From: Alphaproteobacteria bacterium
GTDB lineage: Bacteria > Pseudomonadota > Alphaproteobacteria > Sphingomonadales > Sphingomonadaceae
Direction of reading: 5' to 3'
DNA length: 39,149 nucleotides
Assembly: GCA_019239415.1 (NCBI GenBank)
Contig: JAFAZW010000076.1
Span: 1-39,149 of the forward strand
Below are positions 1 through 9,451 of this stretch, piece by piece. The notes under the pieces are model-generated. The model did no database searches, was not told the origin of the DNA, and saw only the letters and a program-made list of their open reading frames with translations. A program made the translations under genes and the position numbers. Within the stretch, counting starts at the first letter, position 1. Every line of letters begins with the position of its first letter.

Positions 1-1236
1 ATCGACGCCGTGCGGCCCTGGCCGTGGGGGTTCACCGAAGTCGTCATTGACGAAGATCTTGCCTCACTCGGTAAATTTAGCGTCGTGCGGTGTTCCGGGA
101 TCATGCCGGACGGAACGCCGTTTTCGATCCCGGACGAGGTGCCGCCCCCCGAACCGCTCGATGTCCCCGCGGATGCGCGCGATGCCGTGGTGGCCCTGAC
201 GCTCCCCGCGGCGCAACCCGGCGCGGTCGAATTCCGGGCGAGCGACGACGCGGGGCAGGATGCGCGCTTCCTGGTCGACGAACGCGACGTCGCCGATACC
301 TTCTCGGACGACCGGACCAGCGAGACCATCGAGCTCGGCAGGCCCAATCTCAGGTTCGGAGTGACGCGGGATCAGACTTACGGCCGCGTCACCCTGGGAA
401 TCGCCCGCATCCGTGAAGTCTCGCGCAAGCGGCTGATGTTCGACGACCGGTACATCCCGCCATCGCTCGGCTTGCGCGCATCGCAGCGGCTGGTCGGCGG
501 CCTTGCGGATATTGCCGGGCGCGCCGAGCAGCGCATCGACGAGCTCGCGGCGCGCGCGGTCGAGGCCACCGACGGCGGGGCGGACACCTTCGCCAGCTTC
601 CTCCTCCTCCAGGCGTTGAACCGATGGTTGCCGGTGCTGCGCCATCTCGAGCAGCTGCCGACGGTTCATCCGGAGCGGCTCTACGAGACGCTGGCGAGCG
701 CCGCGGGCGAGCTTGCGACGCTCGTGCGCCCCGAACGGAGGCCGCCGCCCCTGCCGCCCTACGACCATGAGCATCCGCAGCTCTGCTTCGAACCGCTGTT
801 CGATCTCCTCCAGTCGATGCTGTCGGCGATGTTCGACCGGTCCGCCGTCCAACTGCCCCTCGAGCAGGGCGGTCCCGGCGCCTACGTTTCGAAGATCACC
901 GACCACAACCTCTTCAAGACCGGATATTTCTATCTCGCGGTGGCCGCCGCGGCGCCGGTCGAGGAGATCCGGGCGCTGTTTCCGAGCATCGCCAAGATCG
1001 GCTCGGTCCAGAAGATGCGGCAGATCGTGGATTCGGCCCTGCCCGGGGTGCCGCTGCGCCATGCGCCGACGCCGCCGCCGCAGCTCAGGGTATTGCCCGG
1101 TTACGTCTATTTCGAGCTGGACCGCGGCGCCCGCGACTGGCGCGACTTCGCCACCGCGCCGGCCCTGGGACTGCACGTCGCCGGCGACTGGCCGCAGCTC
1201 AGGCTCGAGCTCTGGTGCGTCAAGAGGATGAACTGA
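1..1236 (+). CDS. tssK: T6SS baseplate protein TssK, 5'-truncated by the window edge
   Basis: TssK is the trimeric baseplate connector that links the T6SS baseplate to the cytoplasmic parts of TssL and TssM. The frame is open from base 1, so the gene starts upstream; 411 residues are visible and roughly 35 N-terminal residues are missing compared with the usual length of about 445. The visible start contains RPWPWGFTEV, the TssK block that normally lies about 40 residues in. The C-terminus (YVYFELDRG, then LRLELWCVKR) matches the usual TssK ending. The GTG at position 10 would be an internal codon, not a start. The stop shares one base with the tssL start (TGATG), which indicates translational coupling. 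Any tssJ would lie outside the window. Confidence 0.93.
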   Translation: MDAVRPWPWGFTEVVIDEDLASLGKFSVVRCSGIMPDGTPFSIPDEVPPPEPLDVPADARDAVVALTLPAAQPGAVEFRASDDAGQDARFLVDERDVADTFSDDRTSETIELGRPNLRFGVTRDQTYGRVTLGIARIREVSRKRLMFDDRYIPPSLGLRASQRLVGGLADIAGRAEQRIDELAARAVEATDGGADTFASFLLLQALNRWLPVLRHLEQLPTVHPERLYETLASAAGELATLVRPERRPPPLPPYDHEHPQLCFEPLFDLLQSMLSAMFDRSAVQLPLEQGGPGAYVSKITDHNLFKTGYFYLAVAAAAPVEEIRALFPSIAKIGSVQKMRQIVDSALPGVPLRHAPTPPPQLRVLPGYVYFELDRGARDWRDFATAPALGLHVAGDWPQLRLELWCVKRMN

Positions 1237-2699
1237 TGGCGGGGGACGAGGCGGGCCCCGGGGGCCGCAACAAGACGGTGTTCCGCCCGTCGCCGCTCCA
1301 GAGCCTCAAGCAGGGCCGGGGCGGGGAAGGCGAAACCGCCGCGCCGCACGGTGCGGACTGGCCCGATCCTGCGTTCGGCGATGCCGCCGTGCCCAGGCGC
1401 GACGGTTCCGGCCGCGACGGCCCGGGCGACCACGCGCGGCAGTCCCGAAACCATGCCCCCCTTTCCAGCCCCGCGTCGGTTCCGTCCCGGCTCGCCGAGG
1501 ACGATGTGCCGCATCCCGCGACGCCGCGCTCGGTGCGCAACCTCCTGCTGACGGAAGCGGGGCCGGTGCTGGCGCTGGCTGCCGGGATGCGGGCGGGACG
1601 GGTCCGCATGCCTCTCCCTCAGTTCCACCGTCAGGCGAGCCGGGCGATTGCCGCTTTCGAAGCCGCGGTGGCGCCGCATTTCCCGCAGGAGACCCGCCAG
1701 CGCGCCAAATATGCGCTGTGCGCGACGATCGACGATATCGCGCAGAACCTGCCGGGTTTCGGCGCCGACGGCGCCGAATGGGCGCGCCGCAGCCTGGTCG
1801 TGAAGTTCTTCCGCGAAAATATCGGCGGCGACCGCTTCTGGCAGCTCGTCGACGACATGCTGCGCTACCCGGCCGACAATCGCGACCTCATCGAGCTCTA
1901 TCATGCCTGTCTCGCCAGCGGGTTCGAGGGCCGCTTCCGGGTCATGCCGGACGGCCGTCGACGGCTCCACGAGATCATGAGCCGATTGAACGGGGCGCTC
2001 GATCACGTGCGCTCCCTCTCGCCGGTCGAGCTTTCCCCGCAATGGCGGGGGGAGAAGGCGCCGCTGCCGCGCGTCGGCTTCTGGACCTACGTGGCGATGG
2101 CTGCCGGAGTGGCCGCGGCAATGCTCTTCCTGGTCTATGTCGTGCTCCGCATCATCCTCATGAACACGGGGGCCGCGCCGGCGCGGTCGGTGGCAGCCAT
2201 CGTCTCCGATGAGCCTCTCCGCCTGTCGCGCGCGGCGCCCCCCATGGCGCAGGGCGAAAGCCCGCAGACGTCGCGCCTGAAGAAGTTCCTCGAGACGGAG
2301 ATTCGCGAGCGGCTGGTCAGGGTCGAGGAGGACGCTTCGACGGTGCGCGTGCGGACGACGGTCGGGCAGCTTTTCAAATCGGGATCGGACGCGCTCGAGC
2401 CCGGGCGGCAGTCGCTGTTCGAGCGCATCGGCCGCGCCATCGAAGGCGAGCCGGGGCCGGTGCTGGTCGAGGGCCATGCCGACAGCGACCGGGTCTCGTC
2501 GTTGTCCTTTCCCGACAATTTCGCGCTGTCTGCGGCGCGAGCCGACCGGGTGGCGGACATCATCCGTAGCACCCTCACCGACGCGGGGCGGGTGACGGCG
2601 AAAGGCATGGGCGACACGACGCCGATCGCCTCGAACCGGACGGCGGCGGGCAAGTCGCTCAACCGCCGCGTCGAAATCATCGTGCAACGGCACGAATAG
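1236..2699 (+). CDS. tssL: T6SS membrane-complex protein TssL with C-terminal OmpA domain
   Basis: TssL (DotU/IcmH family) is an inner-membrane component of the T6SS trans-envelope complex. The protein has 487 residues. Residues 1-95 are a low-complexity Gly/Pro/Arg-rich tail. A DotU domain follows (about 100-270), recognisable from YALCATIDD, the GGDRFW block and GFEGRFR. One transmembrane helix lies at about 282-309. The C-terminus is an OmpA-like peptidoglycan-binding domain with VLVEGHADSD near residue 409 and LSAARADRV after it, so this is the extended TssL type that can anchor itself to the cell wall. I chose ATG 1236 because it overlaps the tssK stop by one base; an in-frame ATG at 1215 would overlap tssK further. 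tssM starts 12 bases downstream. Confidence 0.93.
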   Translation: MAGDEAGPGGRNKTVFRPSPLQSLKQGRGGEGETAAPHGADWPDPAFGDAAVPRRDGSGRDGPGDHARQSRNHAPLSSPASVPSRLAEDDVPHPATPRSVRNLLLTEAGPVLALAAGMRAGRVRMPLPQFHRQASRAIAAFEAAVAPHFPQETRQRAKYALCATIDDIAQNLPGFGADGAEWARRSLVVKFFRENIGGDRFWQLVDDMLRYPADNRDLIELYHACLASGFEGRFRVMPDGRRRLHEIMSRLNGALDHVRSLSPVELSPQWRGEKAPLPRVGFWTYVAMAAGVAAAMLFLVYVVLRIILMNTGAAPARSVAAIVSDEPLRLSRAAPPMAQGESPQTSRLKKFLETEIRERLVRVEEDASTVRVRTTVGQLFKSGSDALEPGRQSLFERIGRAIEGEPGPVLVEGHADSDRVSSLSFPDNFALSAARADRVADIIRSTLTDAGRVTAKGMGDTTPIASNRTAAGKSLNRRVEIIVQRHE

Positions 2700-2711
2700 G
2701 GGTCTGGCGGG

Positions 2712-5700
2712 ATGGGGCGCGTCTTCAGGAACTGGTGGGTCGTCAGCCTCGCACTCGCGCTGATCCTGCTGCTCCTGCTGACGCTGGGCCTGCCGCTCTT
2801 CCTGCCGCCGTTGCGGCCCCTCTGGGTGCGGGTGCTGAGCGGCTGCGTCGTCCTCGGCGTGTGGGCGCTCCTCGCCGTCCTGCGCGTGCGCAAGGGTCGC
2901 AGGGCTGCGGCCGAGATTGCGGCCGAGCTCAGCGGGGCGAATCCCGTCGACGAAGAGAGCAGCACGCTCACCGCGAGGATGAAGGAGGCGATTGCCGCCC
3001 TCCGCGCCACCTCGGGAAAGCGGCGCGACTATCTCTACGACCGGCCCTGGTATGTCATCATCGGACCGCCCGGCGCCGGCAAGACGACCGCCCTGCTGAA
3101 CTGCGGGCTTCGCTTCCCCTTCGCCGAGCAGGCGGTGAAAGGCGTCGGCGGGACTCGCAACCTCGATTTCTGGTTTGCCGAGGAAGCCGTCCTGGTGGAC
3201 ACGGCGGGCCGCTACACGACGCAGGACAGCGATCATGCCGCCGATGCGGCGGGGTGGGCCCGGTTCCTCTCGCTTCTCAAGAAGCACCGGCCGCTGCAGC
3301 CGGTGAATGGCGTCATCGTCGCGATCTCGGTGGACGAGCTGATCCGCTCCGAACGTGCGCGGATCGACGCGCATGCGTCGGCGGTGATGCGGCGCCTGCG
3401 CGAGTTGCGGACCGCGCTCGAGGTCAGCGTGCCCGTCTACGTGCTGCTCACCAAGGCCGATCTCCTCGCGGGCTTCACGGAATATTTCGACGACCTCGAT
3501 TTCGAGGGACGGCGCGCCGTCGTCGGCGCGACCCTCCCTTATGCGGCGGGCAAAGCCGACGCGGCGGATCTGGCCAAGGCCTTCGACCGCCTCGCGCAGG
3601 CGATTGCCGACCGGCAGGCGAAGCGGCTGTTCGAGGAGGTGGACGCCTCGCGCCGGAGCTTGTTGCTCGGCTTCCCGAGCCAGCTGCAATCGCTGCGCTC
3701 CCGCCTGATGCGGTTCCTCGAGGGCGCGTTCGTCGCGTCCGAGACGGGCGCGCTTCTGCGTGGTTTCTACCTGACGAGCGGCGTCCAGGAGGGAGCGCCG
3801 CTGGATCGGATCCTCTCGGGCATGGCCGAGGTCTACGACCGGCCCCATCCACCCGTCGCCGCGGCCTCGGGCAAAGCCTATTTCCTCAACCGGCTGCTCG
3901 CCGAGCTGCTCTTTCCGGAAGCCGGGCTCATCCGGATGGATCCGCGCGCGCGGGCGCGCCAGCGCGCCCGTCTGGCGGGCTTCATCGGGCTGGTGGGGTT
4001 CCTTTCATTCCTTACGGTTTGCGCCTGGGGGGTGAGCTTCGCGCGCAACCGCACGTTTCAGGAACAGTCGCGCGAGGCGGCCGAGCACGTGCGCGCGCAG
4101 GTCAAGGAGCTCGGCATCGACACGGCCGAGATCCGGGCCGGCGACCCGGACCTGCGCCAGGCGCTCCCGCTCCTCAACGCGCTCCGGTCGCTCCCGCTCG
4201 GCTATGCCGCGCGGCAGGCCGGCGAACCCTCCTTGTCGATGCGGTTCGGCCTTTTCCAGTCGGGCCTCAGTCGGCGCTCGGAAGAATCGTACCGGGACGG
4301 CTTGCGGCGGATCATGCTGCCGCGCCTGCTGCTTCGCCTCGAGGCCTATATGCAGGCCCATGCCGGCGATGCGATGGCCCTGTACGAACCGCTCAAAGTC
4401 TATCTGCTCCTCGGCGGGCAGGGGCCTCCCGGTCGCCTCGACGCGGTGGCCGTTCAATCCTGGGTGGCCGGCGACTGGGCGCGCGAAGTCTATCCGGGTG
4501 CCGACAGCGCTTCCGAACGGCGCGAGCTTCTGGACCATCTGAAGGTCCTGCTGGCCGACCCCGACATCCAGTCTGCCTGGGAGGGCCGGAAGGTCCCGAT
4601 CGACGCCCGGCTCGTCGCGACGACGCGGTCCGTCGTCCAGACCCTTTCGCTCGGGGAGCGCGCCTACGCGGTGATGCGCCAGAAGGCCGCCGGCGCCGGG
4701 TCGCCGTGGCTCGCGGCGAACTATGTCACCCCCGGGGACGCCGCCGCCTTCGCCGATCCGAATGCCGTGTTGTCGCTGCAGGTGCCCTATTTCTTCACCC
4801 GCGACGGCTTCGAGAAATCCTATACGCTCGGACTGGCGACCGTGCAGCAGGACGTCGCCCGCGACGCATGGGTGCTCGGCAGCACCGCCGCCAGCGTGCG
4901 CAGCGATATCGGCAGCGTGCGTCAGTCGGTCGCCGGCTTCTACGCCAAGGACTATATCGCGGCCTGGGAGCACGTCGTCGCGGCGATGAAGCCGGCGGAT
5001 TACTTCAACAATCTCGTCGCCAACGGCGCGTTTACGAAGAACCCCTCGCCGCTGAAGACGATCCTGCTCGAGCTGCGGAGGAATACGCGGTTCGAAGGCG
5101 GAGCCGCCGGCGCGGCGGGCCGCGTCGTCAATCAGCGGCTCACGCGCAGCCGCGGTGGGCAATTCGCGCAGGACATGCAGGCCGGGCGCGAGATGGGCCT
5201 CGACGCGGGCGGCCAGATCGCCTCCTATTTTGCCGGGCTTCACGATTATGTCGGCGACGGCAAGGGCCAGGCGCCGATCGACGAATTCGTCCAGGCGGTG
5301 CGGGAGGCCGGCCGCGCCGTCCAGGCGGCGCGCTCCGGCGCGGGCGTCGGGGGATCGGATTCCCTCCAGGCGCAGCTGTCGCAGGCGATGGCGAACGTGC
5401 AGGCGGCCGCCGCGGCCGGAGGCCCGAGCCAGCTCAAGGCTTTCCTAGAGGCCGCGGCGAAGGGCGGAGCGGCGGCCCAGCTCAGCGCGGCCAAGGGGGC
5501 CGTGGCGACCGAATATGCCCAGAACGTCCTTCCGGCCTGCCGGGAGGTTGCCCAGGAGCGCTACCCTTTTTTCGCGACGTCGAACGTGGATGCCGGGACG
5601 GTCGACGTGCTTCGCGTCTTCGGTTCGACCGGGATCCTCGAGACCTTCGTGCAGCAACGCCTGGCAGCGCTGATCGACCGGAGCGGCGCGATGTGGCGCT

Positions 5701-6179
5701 GGCGCTCCGACAATACGGTCGCGGCGAGCCTGGATCCGGCGACGCCGGAGGAGCTCGCCAAGGCGGGCCAGGTACGGGATCTGCTCGCGGCGGGACTGTC
5801 GCTCAAGGTCGAGGTTGAGCGGATGGGGCCGGACACCGCGTCGATCGACTTCTCGTCGGGGACCTCGACTCAGCATTTCGATCGCAACGCCACCGGCGCC
5901 AAACCGGTGTCGTGGAGCGCGCAGGGGACGCCCGAGGCCTATATCGCCTTTCAACGCCCAGGGGAGGCGGCGGCGTCCGTCCGGATCGACGCGCAGGGGC
6001 CTTGGGCTTTGTTCCGCCTGCTCGACAAGGCGGACCGGCAGAATAGCGGGGAGCGGGCGATCAAGGCGACGTTCCGCAGCGCCAACCAATGGGCGACGCT
6101 GATCATCAATTTCCCCAGCAGCCAGAACCCCTTCAGCCGCGGCGGGATGTGGTCGTTCCGTTGCCCGGGCGCTCTGTGA
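2712..6179 (+). CDS. tssM: T6SS membrane-complex protein TssM (IcmF family)
   Basis: TssM is the large inner-membrane protein that spans to the periplasm and forms the T6SS channel with TssL and TssJ. The protein has 1155 residues, the normal length. Two N-terminal hydrophobic helices are seen (about 10-32 and 42-62) and a third at about 417-440. Between them lies a cytoplasmic NTPase-like domain with an intact Walker A motif, GPPGAGKT (residues 118-125), and VDTAGRYT as the Walker B/switch region near 162. The long periplasmic part ends in the typical C-terminal block (GPWALFRLLD, then FRSANQWATL). The start follows tssL closely. The stop overlaps the GTG start of tagF by four bases, so the two are probably translationally coupled. 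Confidence 0.95.
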   Translation: MGRVFRNWWVVSLALALILLLLLTLGLPLFLPPLRPLWVRVLSGCVVLGVWALLAVLRVRKGRRAAAEIAAELSGANPVDEESSTLTARMKEAIAALRATSGKRRDYLYDRPWYVIIGPPGAGKTTALLNCGLRFPFAEQAVKGVGGTRNLDFWFAEEAVLVDTAGRYTTQDSDHAADAAGWARFLSLLKKHRPLQPVNGVIVAISVDELIRSERARIDAHASAVMRRLRELRTALEVSVPVYVLLTKADLLAGFTEYFDDLDFEGRRAVVGATLPYAAGKADAADLAKAFDRLAQAIADRQAKRLFEEVDASRRSLLLGFPSQLQSLRSRLMRFLEGAFVASETGALLRGFYLTSGVQEGAPLDRILSGMAEVYDRPHPPVAAASGKAYFLNRLLAELLFPEAGLIRMDPRARARQRARLAGFIGLVGFLSFLTVCAWGVSFARNRTFQEQSREAAEHVRAQVKELGIDTAEIRAGDPDLRQALPLLNALRSLPLGYAARQAGEPSLSMRFGLFQSGLSRRSEESYRDGLRRIMLPRLLLRLEAYMQAHAGDAMALYEPLKVYLLLGGQGPPGRLDAVAVQSWVAGDWAREVYPGADSASERRELLDHLKVLLADPDIQSAWEGRKVPIDARLVATTRSVVQTLSLGERAYAVMRQKAAGAGSPWLAANYVTPGDAAAFADPNAVLSLQVPYFFTRDGFEKSYTLGLATVQQDVARDAWVLGSTAASVRSDIGSVRQSVAGFYAKDYIAAWEHVVAAMKPADYFNNLVANGAFTKNPSPLKTILLELRRNTRFEGGAAGAAGRVVNQRLTRSRGGQFAQDMQAGREMGLDAGGQIASYFAGLHDYVGDGKGQAPIDEFVQAVREAGRAVQAARSGAGVGGSDSLQAQLSQAMANVQAAAAAGGPSQLKAFLEAAAKGGAAAQLSAAKGAVATEYAQNVLPACREVAQERYPFFATSNVDAGTVDVLRVFGSTGILETFVQQRLAALIDRSGAMWRWRSDNTVAASLDPATPEELAKAGQVRDLLAAGLSLKVEVERMGPDTASIDFSSGTSTQHFDRNATGAKPVSWSAQGTPEAYIAFQRPGEAAASVRIDAQGPWALFRLLDKADRQNSGERAIKATFRSANQWATLIINFPSSQNPFSRGGMWSFRCPGAL

Positions 6180-6703
6180 ACGCCGTCTTCCTTCTCGGAA
6201 AGCTCCCGGCCCACGGCGATTTCGTCTGCCGCGGGCTCGAGGCGGACGCCCGCCAGCCGTTGGATGCCTGGCTGTGCGAGGGGCTCGCGGCTGCGCAAGC
6301 CGAGCTCGGCGACCGCTTCGAGGCAGCCTTCGATGCCGCGCCGCCCTGGCGTTTCCGCTGGCAGGACGGTGGCGTCTGGGCCGCCGGCGCGATGGCCCCG
6401 TCCGCGGACGGCGTCGGCCGCCGCTTCCCCATCCTCGTCGGACGCCGCGGCGTCGCGGCGAAGGACGCGGACGCAGCCGCCCAGGCGTGCGAGACGGCCC
6501 TCTTCGCCGCGATCTGCGACGGCTGGTCGGCCGACCGGACGGTCGAGGCCGTCGCCGCGTCGCCCGCGACCGGCGACGGTGCCGATCCCGAGGAGGAATG
6601 GTGGGTCGACGGCGGCGAGGAAGCAGGCATCGCGCCGCTCCCGGGCCGCCTGCCGCCGCGGCTCCTGTCGGTTGTGCTGGCAGCGGCGGCGGGTCGGCCA
6701 TGA
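6176..6703 (+). CDS. tagF: T6SS post-translational regulator TagF
   Basis: TagF (SciT/DUF2094 family) is a cytoplasmic repressor of T6SS assembly; in Pseudomonas it acts by binding the FHA protein. The protein has 175 residues. Family landmarks are LLGKLPAHGDFVCRGL at the N-terminus, LDAWLCEGL, PPWRFRW, the APS-D-VGRRFPIL block near the middle and a short variable C-terminus. I chose the GTG at 6176 because it overlaps the tssM stop by four bases and puts the conserved GKLPAHGDF motif close to the N-terminus as in homologues. An ATG at 6089 in the same frame would add 29 residues that only mirror tssM. The stop overlaps the pppA start (ATGA). Its position next to pppA and ppkA supports a place in the threonine-phosphorylation switch. 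Confidence 0.9.
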   Translation: MNAVFLLGKLPAHGDFVCRGLEADARQPLDAWLCEGLAAAQAELGDRFEAAFDAAPPWRFRWQDGGVWAAGAMAPSADGVGRRFPILVGRRGVAAKDADAAAQACETALFAAICDGWSADRTVEAVAASPATGDGADPEEEWWVDGGEEAGIAPLPGRLPPRLLSVVLAAAAGRP

Positions 6704-7461
6704 GCGAGCCGCTCCTTCGCTGCCAGAGCGGCGTCGCCAGCCACGCCGGCTGCGTGCGCGGCGACAATGAGGATGCTTTCCATGCGGACGATGCGGCGGG
6801 CCTGTGGGCCGTCGCCGACGGCATGGGTGGCCACGCGAACGGCGAGTGGGCCTCCGCCGCGATCGTCGAGCAACTCGCGGCGTTCGCCGCCTCCGTCAGT
6901 TTCGAGGCGGGCTGCGCGGAAATCGCGGAGCTCATCTACCAGGCGAACCGCCGCATCTTCGAGGAAGGCGCGGCCCGTGGGACGCAGATGGGCTCCACCG
7001 TGGTCGCCCTCCATGCCTCCGGGTCGCGATTCTCCGTCTTCTGGGTCGGCGACAGCCGTGCCTATCTGCTTCGCGACCGCCGCCTCCACCGGATCAGCCG
7101 CGACCACAGCCAGGTCCAGACGATGATCGATCGCGGCTTGCTTGCGCCCGAGGAAGCGGCCGGTCACCCGATGGGGCACATCCTCGCGCGGGCCGTGGGC
7201 GTGGAAGCGAAGGTCGAAGTCGACGTCGTCGCCGACGAGGTGGCGCCCGGCGACACGTTCCTTCTCTGCAGCGACGGCCTGCACGGCTATGTCGGCGAGG
7301 AGGCGATCGCCGCCGCCCTGGCCCATGCCTCGGTCCAAGGTGCGGCCGAGTCTCTCATCGCCATGACCCTGGACGCCGGCGCGCCCGACAACGTGACGGT
7401 CGTGGCGATCCGGTTCGCCGAGGCGACCCTGCTCGATTTCTCGACCGGAGCCGGGGCATGA
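6700..7461 (+). CDS. pppA: PP2C-type Ser/Thr phosphatase PppA of the T6SS
   Basis: This is a metal-dependent PP2C (PPM) phosphatase of 253 residues, expected to remove phosphate from the FHA protein and so counter PpkA. The PP2C metal-binding and structural motifs are present in order: RGDNEDAF near the N-terminus, ADGMGGH, GDSRAYLL in the middle, LLCSDGL, and GAPDNVTVVA near the C-terminus. There is no signal peptide or membrane segment, so it should be cytoplasmic. The ATG at 6700 overlaps the tagF stop, and the stop overlaps the ppkA start; both are ATGA junctions, so the three regulators are tightly coupled. The order tagF-pppA-ppkA agrees with a dedicated T6SS control cassette. Confidence 0.92.
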   Translation: MSEPLLRCQSGVASHAGCVRGDNEDAFHADDAAGLWAVADGMGGHANGEWASAAIVEQLAAFAASVSFEAGCAEIAELIYQANRRIFEEGAARGTQMGSTVVALHASGSRFSVFWVGDSRAYLLRDRRLHRISRDHSQVQTMIDRGLLAPEEAAGHPMGHILARAVGVEAKVEVDVVADEVAPGDTFLLCSDGLHGYVGEEAIAAALAHASVQGAAESLIAMTLDAGAPDNVTVVAIRFAEATLLDFSTGAGA

Positions 7462-9446
7462 GCGACCCGCCGAAGAGAGACGATCGCACGACGGTATCCC
7501 CGTCGCCGTCTCGTCGGGCCGGCGAGGGGGCGCCGCCGGCCGGGCGGGACGATGCGACGCGCTGGCTGCCCGGATCGAGCGCGGACGAGGCCGGCCGCGC
7601 CGGTCTCACCGTGCCGCCGCCGGGCGCCGCTCATTCGGGCCAGGCGCGTGGTCCGGGCGCCCCGCCGCCGCCGCGCGCGCCGTCGCAGGGCATCCAGGTC
7701 GGCGACGTGCTCAACCACATCTTCGAGGTGAAGCGCTTCATCGCCCGGGGCGGCATGGGCGAAGTGTTCGAAGGGTGCAACGTCAGCTCCGAGGAACGCG
7801 TCGCGATCAAGGTGATGCTGCCCGCGCTCGCCCAGGATCCCAACGTCATTGCGATGTTCCGCAAGGAGGCGCGCACCCTGACGCGGATCCAGCACGAGGC
7901 GCTGGTGCAGTATCGGGTGCTCGCGCAGGAGCCCCAGCTCGGCGTCCTCTACATCGTCACCGAATATATCGATGGCGTCAGCCTCGCCGACGTGCTCGGG
8001 ACGCTGCGCCCCGGCCCCGAGGACCAGGCCGCTCTGCTCCGCCGCCTCGCCTCCGGCCTGCGCGCGGCCCATGCGCTGGGCGCCATCCATCGCGACATGT
8101 CGCCCGACAACGTCCTCCTCGAAGGCGGCCGCCTCGCCGGCGCCAAGATCATCGACTTCGGGATCGCCAAGGATCTCGATCCCGGCGCGGCGACGATCGT
8201 CGGCGACGGCTTCGCCGGCAAGCTCGGTTACGTGGCGCCGGAGCAATTGGGCGATTTCGGCCGCGCCATGGGTTCCTGGACCGATGTCTACAGCCTCGGC
8301 CTGGTGATGGTCGCGGTCGCCGCCGGCCGCGACGTGCAGATGGGCGGAACCCTCGTCGACGCGGTCGACAAGCGGCGCGCCGGAGTGGACCTGACGCCGG
8401 TGCCCGCGCGGCTGCGGGGGGTGCTGGAGGGGATGCTGCGGCCCGACCCCGCCGAGCGGCTGCGCTCGATGGACGACGTGCTCGCCGCGCTCGACCGCGG
8501 CGCCGGTTTCGCGCCCGTCGTCCCCGCCGCCCCGGCCAGGCCGCCGGACCGTGTCGGCCGCATGCCCGCCGCGAAGCCGGTGCTGATCGCGGCGGGCGCC
8601 GGCGCGGCGGCACTGGCCATCGTCGCGGCCGCGTTCTTCTTGTCCCGCCCCGGGGTGCCGCCGGCGACGCCGCGACCGGCGCCGACGCGTGCCGCCGCGC
8701 CGACGGTGGCGGGACCGGCGTCGCCGGCCGAGGCGGCGCGCGCGGCGATCGAGCGGGCGCTGCCGCCCGTCGCCTGCTCGTGGCTCGACATCGCCGACCT
8801 GCGCGAGGCCGGAGGACGCCTCCAGGTGCGGATGACGGGCGTCGCCGACGTGCCGCCGCGCGCGCAGGCGGAGATATCGAGGGCCCTCTCGGGCGCAGGC
8901 ATCCCGGCGGTCGACATGGACTTCAGCGAAGTCGCGCAAATCCAGACGGCCGGCTGTTCGGCGCTCGATGCCTTCCGCGCCATCCGCGCACCGGGCGGCG
9001 GCCGGCTCTCCGTTCCCCAGCGGACGTTCGAGATCGAGCCCATCGCGGACCAGGATTATCCCCGCGCCTCGCGGCCTGTCGTGGAGGTGTCGATCGGCGA
9101 TCCGGGCAAGGATTTTGCGCTGGCGGGGATCGATCCGACTGGAGAGATCACCCCGCAGATCCTCGGCCGCGCCGCCCTTGGCGAGGCGGTGCGGTCGTCG
9201 AAGAAGGGAGAACCCGTCGCCGATCTCGGCGAGGATCGCTTCCGCATCACCAGCATCGTCGACCAGGTCGGCTGGTCCGGCTACCTGCTCATCACCGGCA
9301 ACGGACCGTTCGAGCCCGGTCTCCTCGCGCCGCCCGCCTCGGCGCGGACGCCCGAATGGCGGCAGCGCTTCCTCGCGGCCGCCCGGCGCGGCCACTGGCA
9401 GGCCGAGATGGTGTGGTTCAAGTCGGTGGACGACCGCCCCGGCTGA
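7458..9446 (+). CDS. ppkA: Membrane-anchored Ser/Thr kinase PpkA of the T6SS
   Basis: This is a Hanks-type kinase of 662 residues, expected to phosphorylate the T6SS FHA protein and trigger assembly. After a Pro/Gly-rich tail (1-75), the kinase domain shows the glycine loop RGGMGEVFEG (about 97-106), the catalytic lysine in VAIKVML (about 118), HRDMSPDN (H211) and DFGIAK (D233), then GYVAPEQ. All catalytic residues are present. One transmembrane helix lies at about 374-395, followed by a Pro/Ala linker and a periplasmic region of roughly 250 residues that I do not recognise and that may sense envelope signals. The start overlaps the pppA stop (ATGA). Only five bases separate its stop from the stop of the convergent FHA gene, its likely substrate. 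Confidence 0.92.
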   Translation: MSDPPKRDDRTTVSPSPSRRAGEGAPPAGRDDATRWLPGSSADEAGRAGLTVPPPGAAHSGQARGPGAPPPPRAPSQGIQVGDVLNHIFEVKRFIARGGMGEVFEGCNVSSEERVAIKVMLPALAQDPNVIAMFRKEARTLTRIQHEALVQYRVLAQEPQLGVLYIVTEYIDGVSLADVLGTLRPGPEDQAALLRRLASGLRAAHALGAIHRDMSPDNVLLEGGRLAGAKIIDFGIAKDLDPGAATIVGDGFAGKLGYVAPEQLGDFGRAMGSWTDVYSLGLVMVAVAAGRDVQMGGTLVDAVDKRRAGVDLTPVPARLRGVLEGMLRPDPAERLRSMDDVLAALDRGAGFAPVVPAAPARPPDRVGRMPAAKPVLIAAGAGAAALAIVAAAFFLSRPGVPPATPRPAPTRAAAPTVAGPASPAEAARAAIERALPPVACSWLDIADLREAGGRLQVRMTGVADVPPRAQAEISRALSGAGIPAVDMDFSEVAQIQTAGCSALDAFRAIRAPGGGRLSVPQRTFEIEPIADQDYPRASRPVVEVSIGDPGKDFALAGIDPTGEITPQILGRAALGEAVRSSKKGEPVADLGEDRFRITSIVDQVGWSGYLLITGNGPFEPGLLAPPASARTPEWRQRFLAAARRGHWQAEMVWFKSVDDRPG

Positions 9447-9451
9447 GCGGC

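Noticed and set aside
1107-3848. A 913-codon open frame on the minus strand, antisense to tssL and tssM
   Set aside because: It reads as an Arg/His/Pro-rich chain with no domain, while the plus-strand frames are clear TssL and TssM. Long antisense frames are expected in such GC-rich codon usage.
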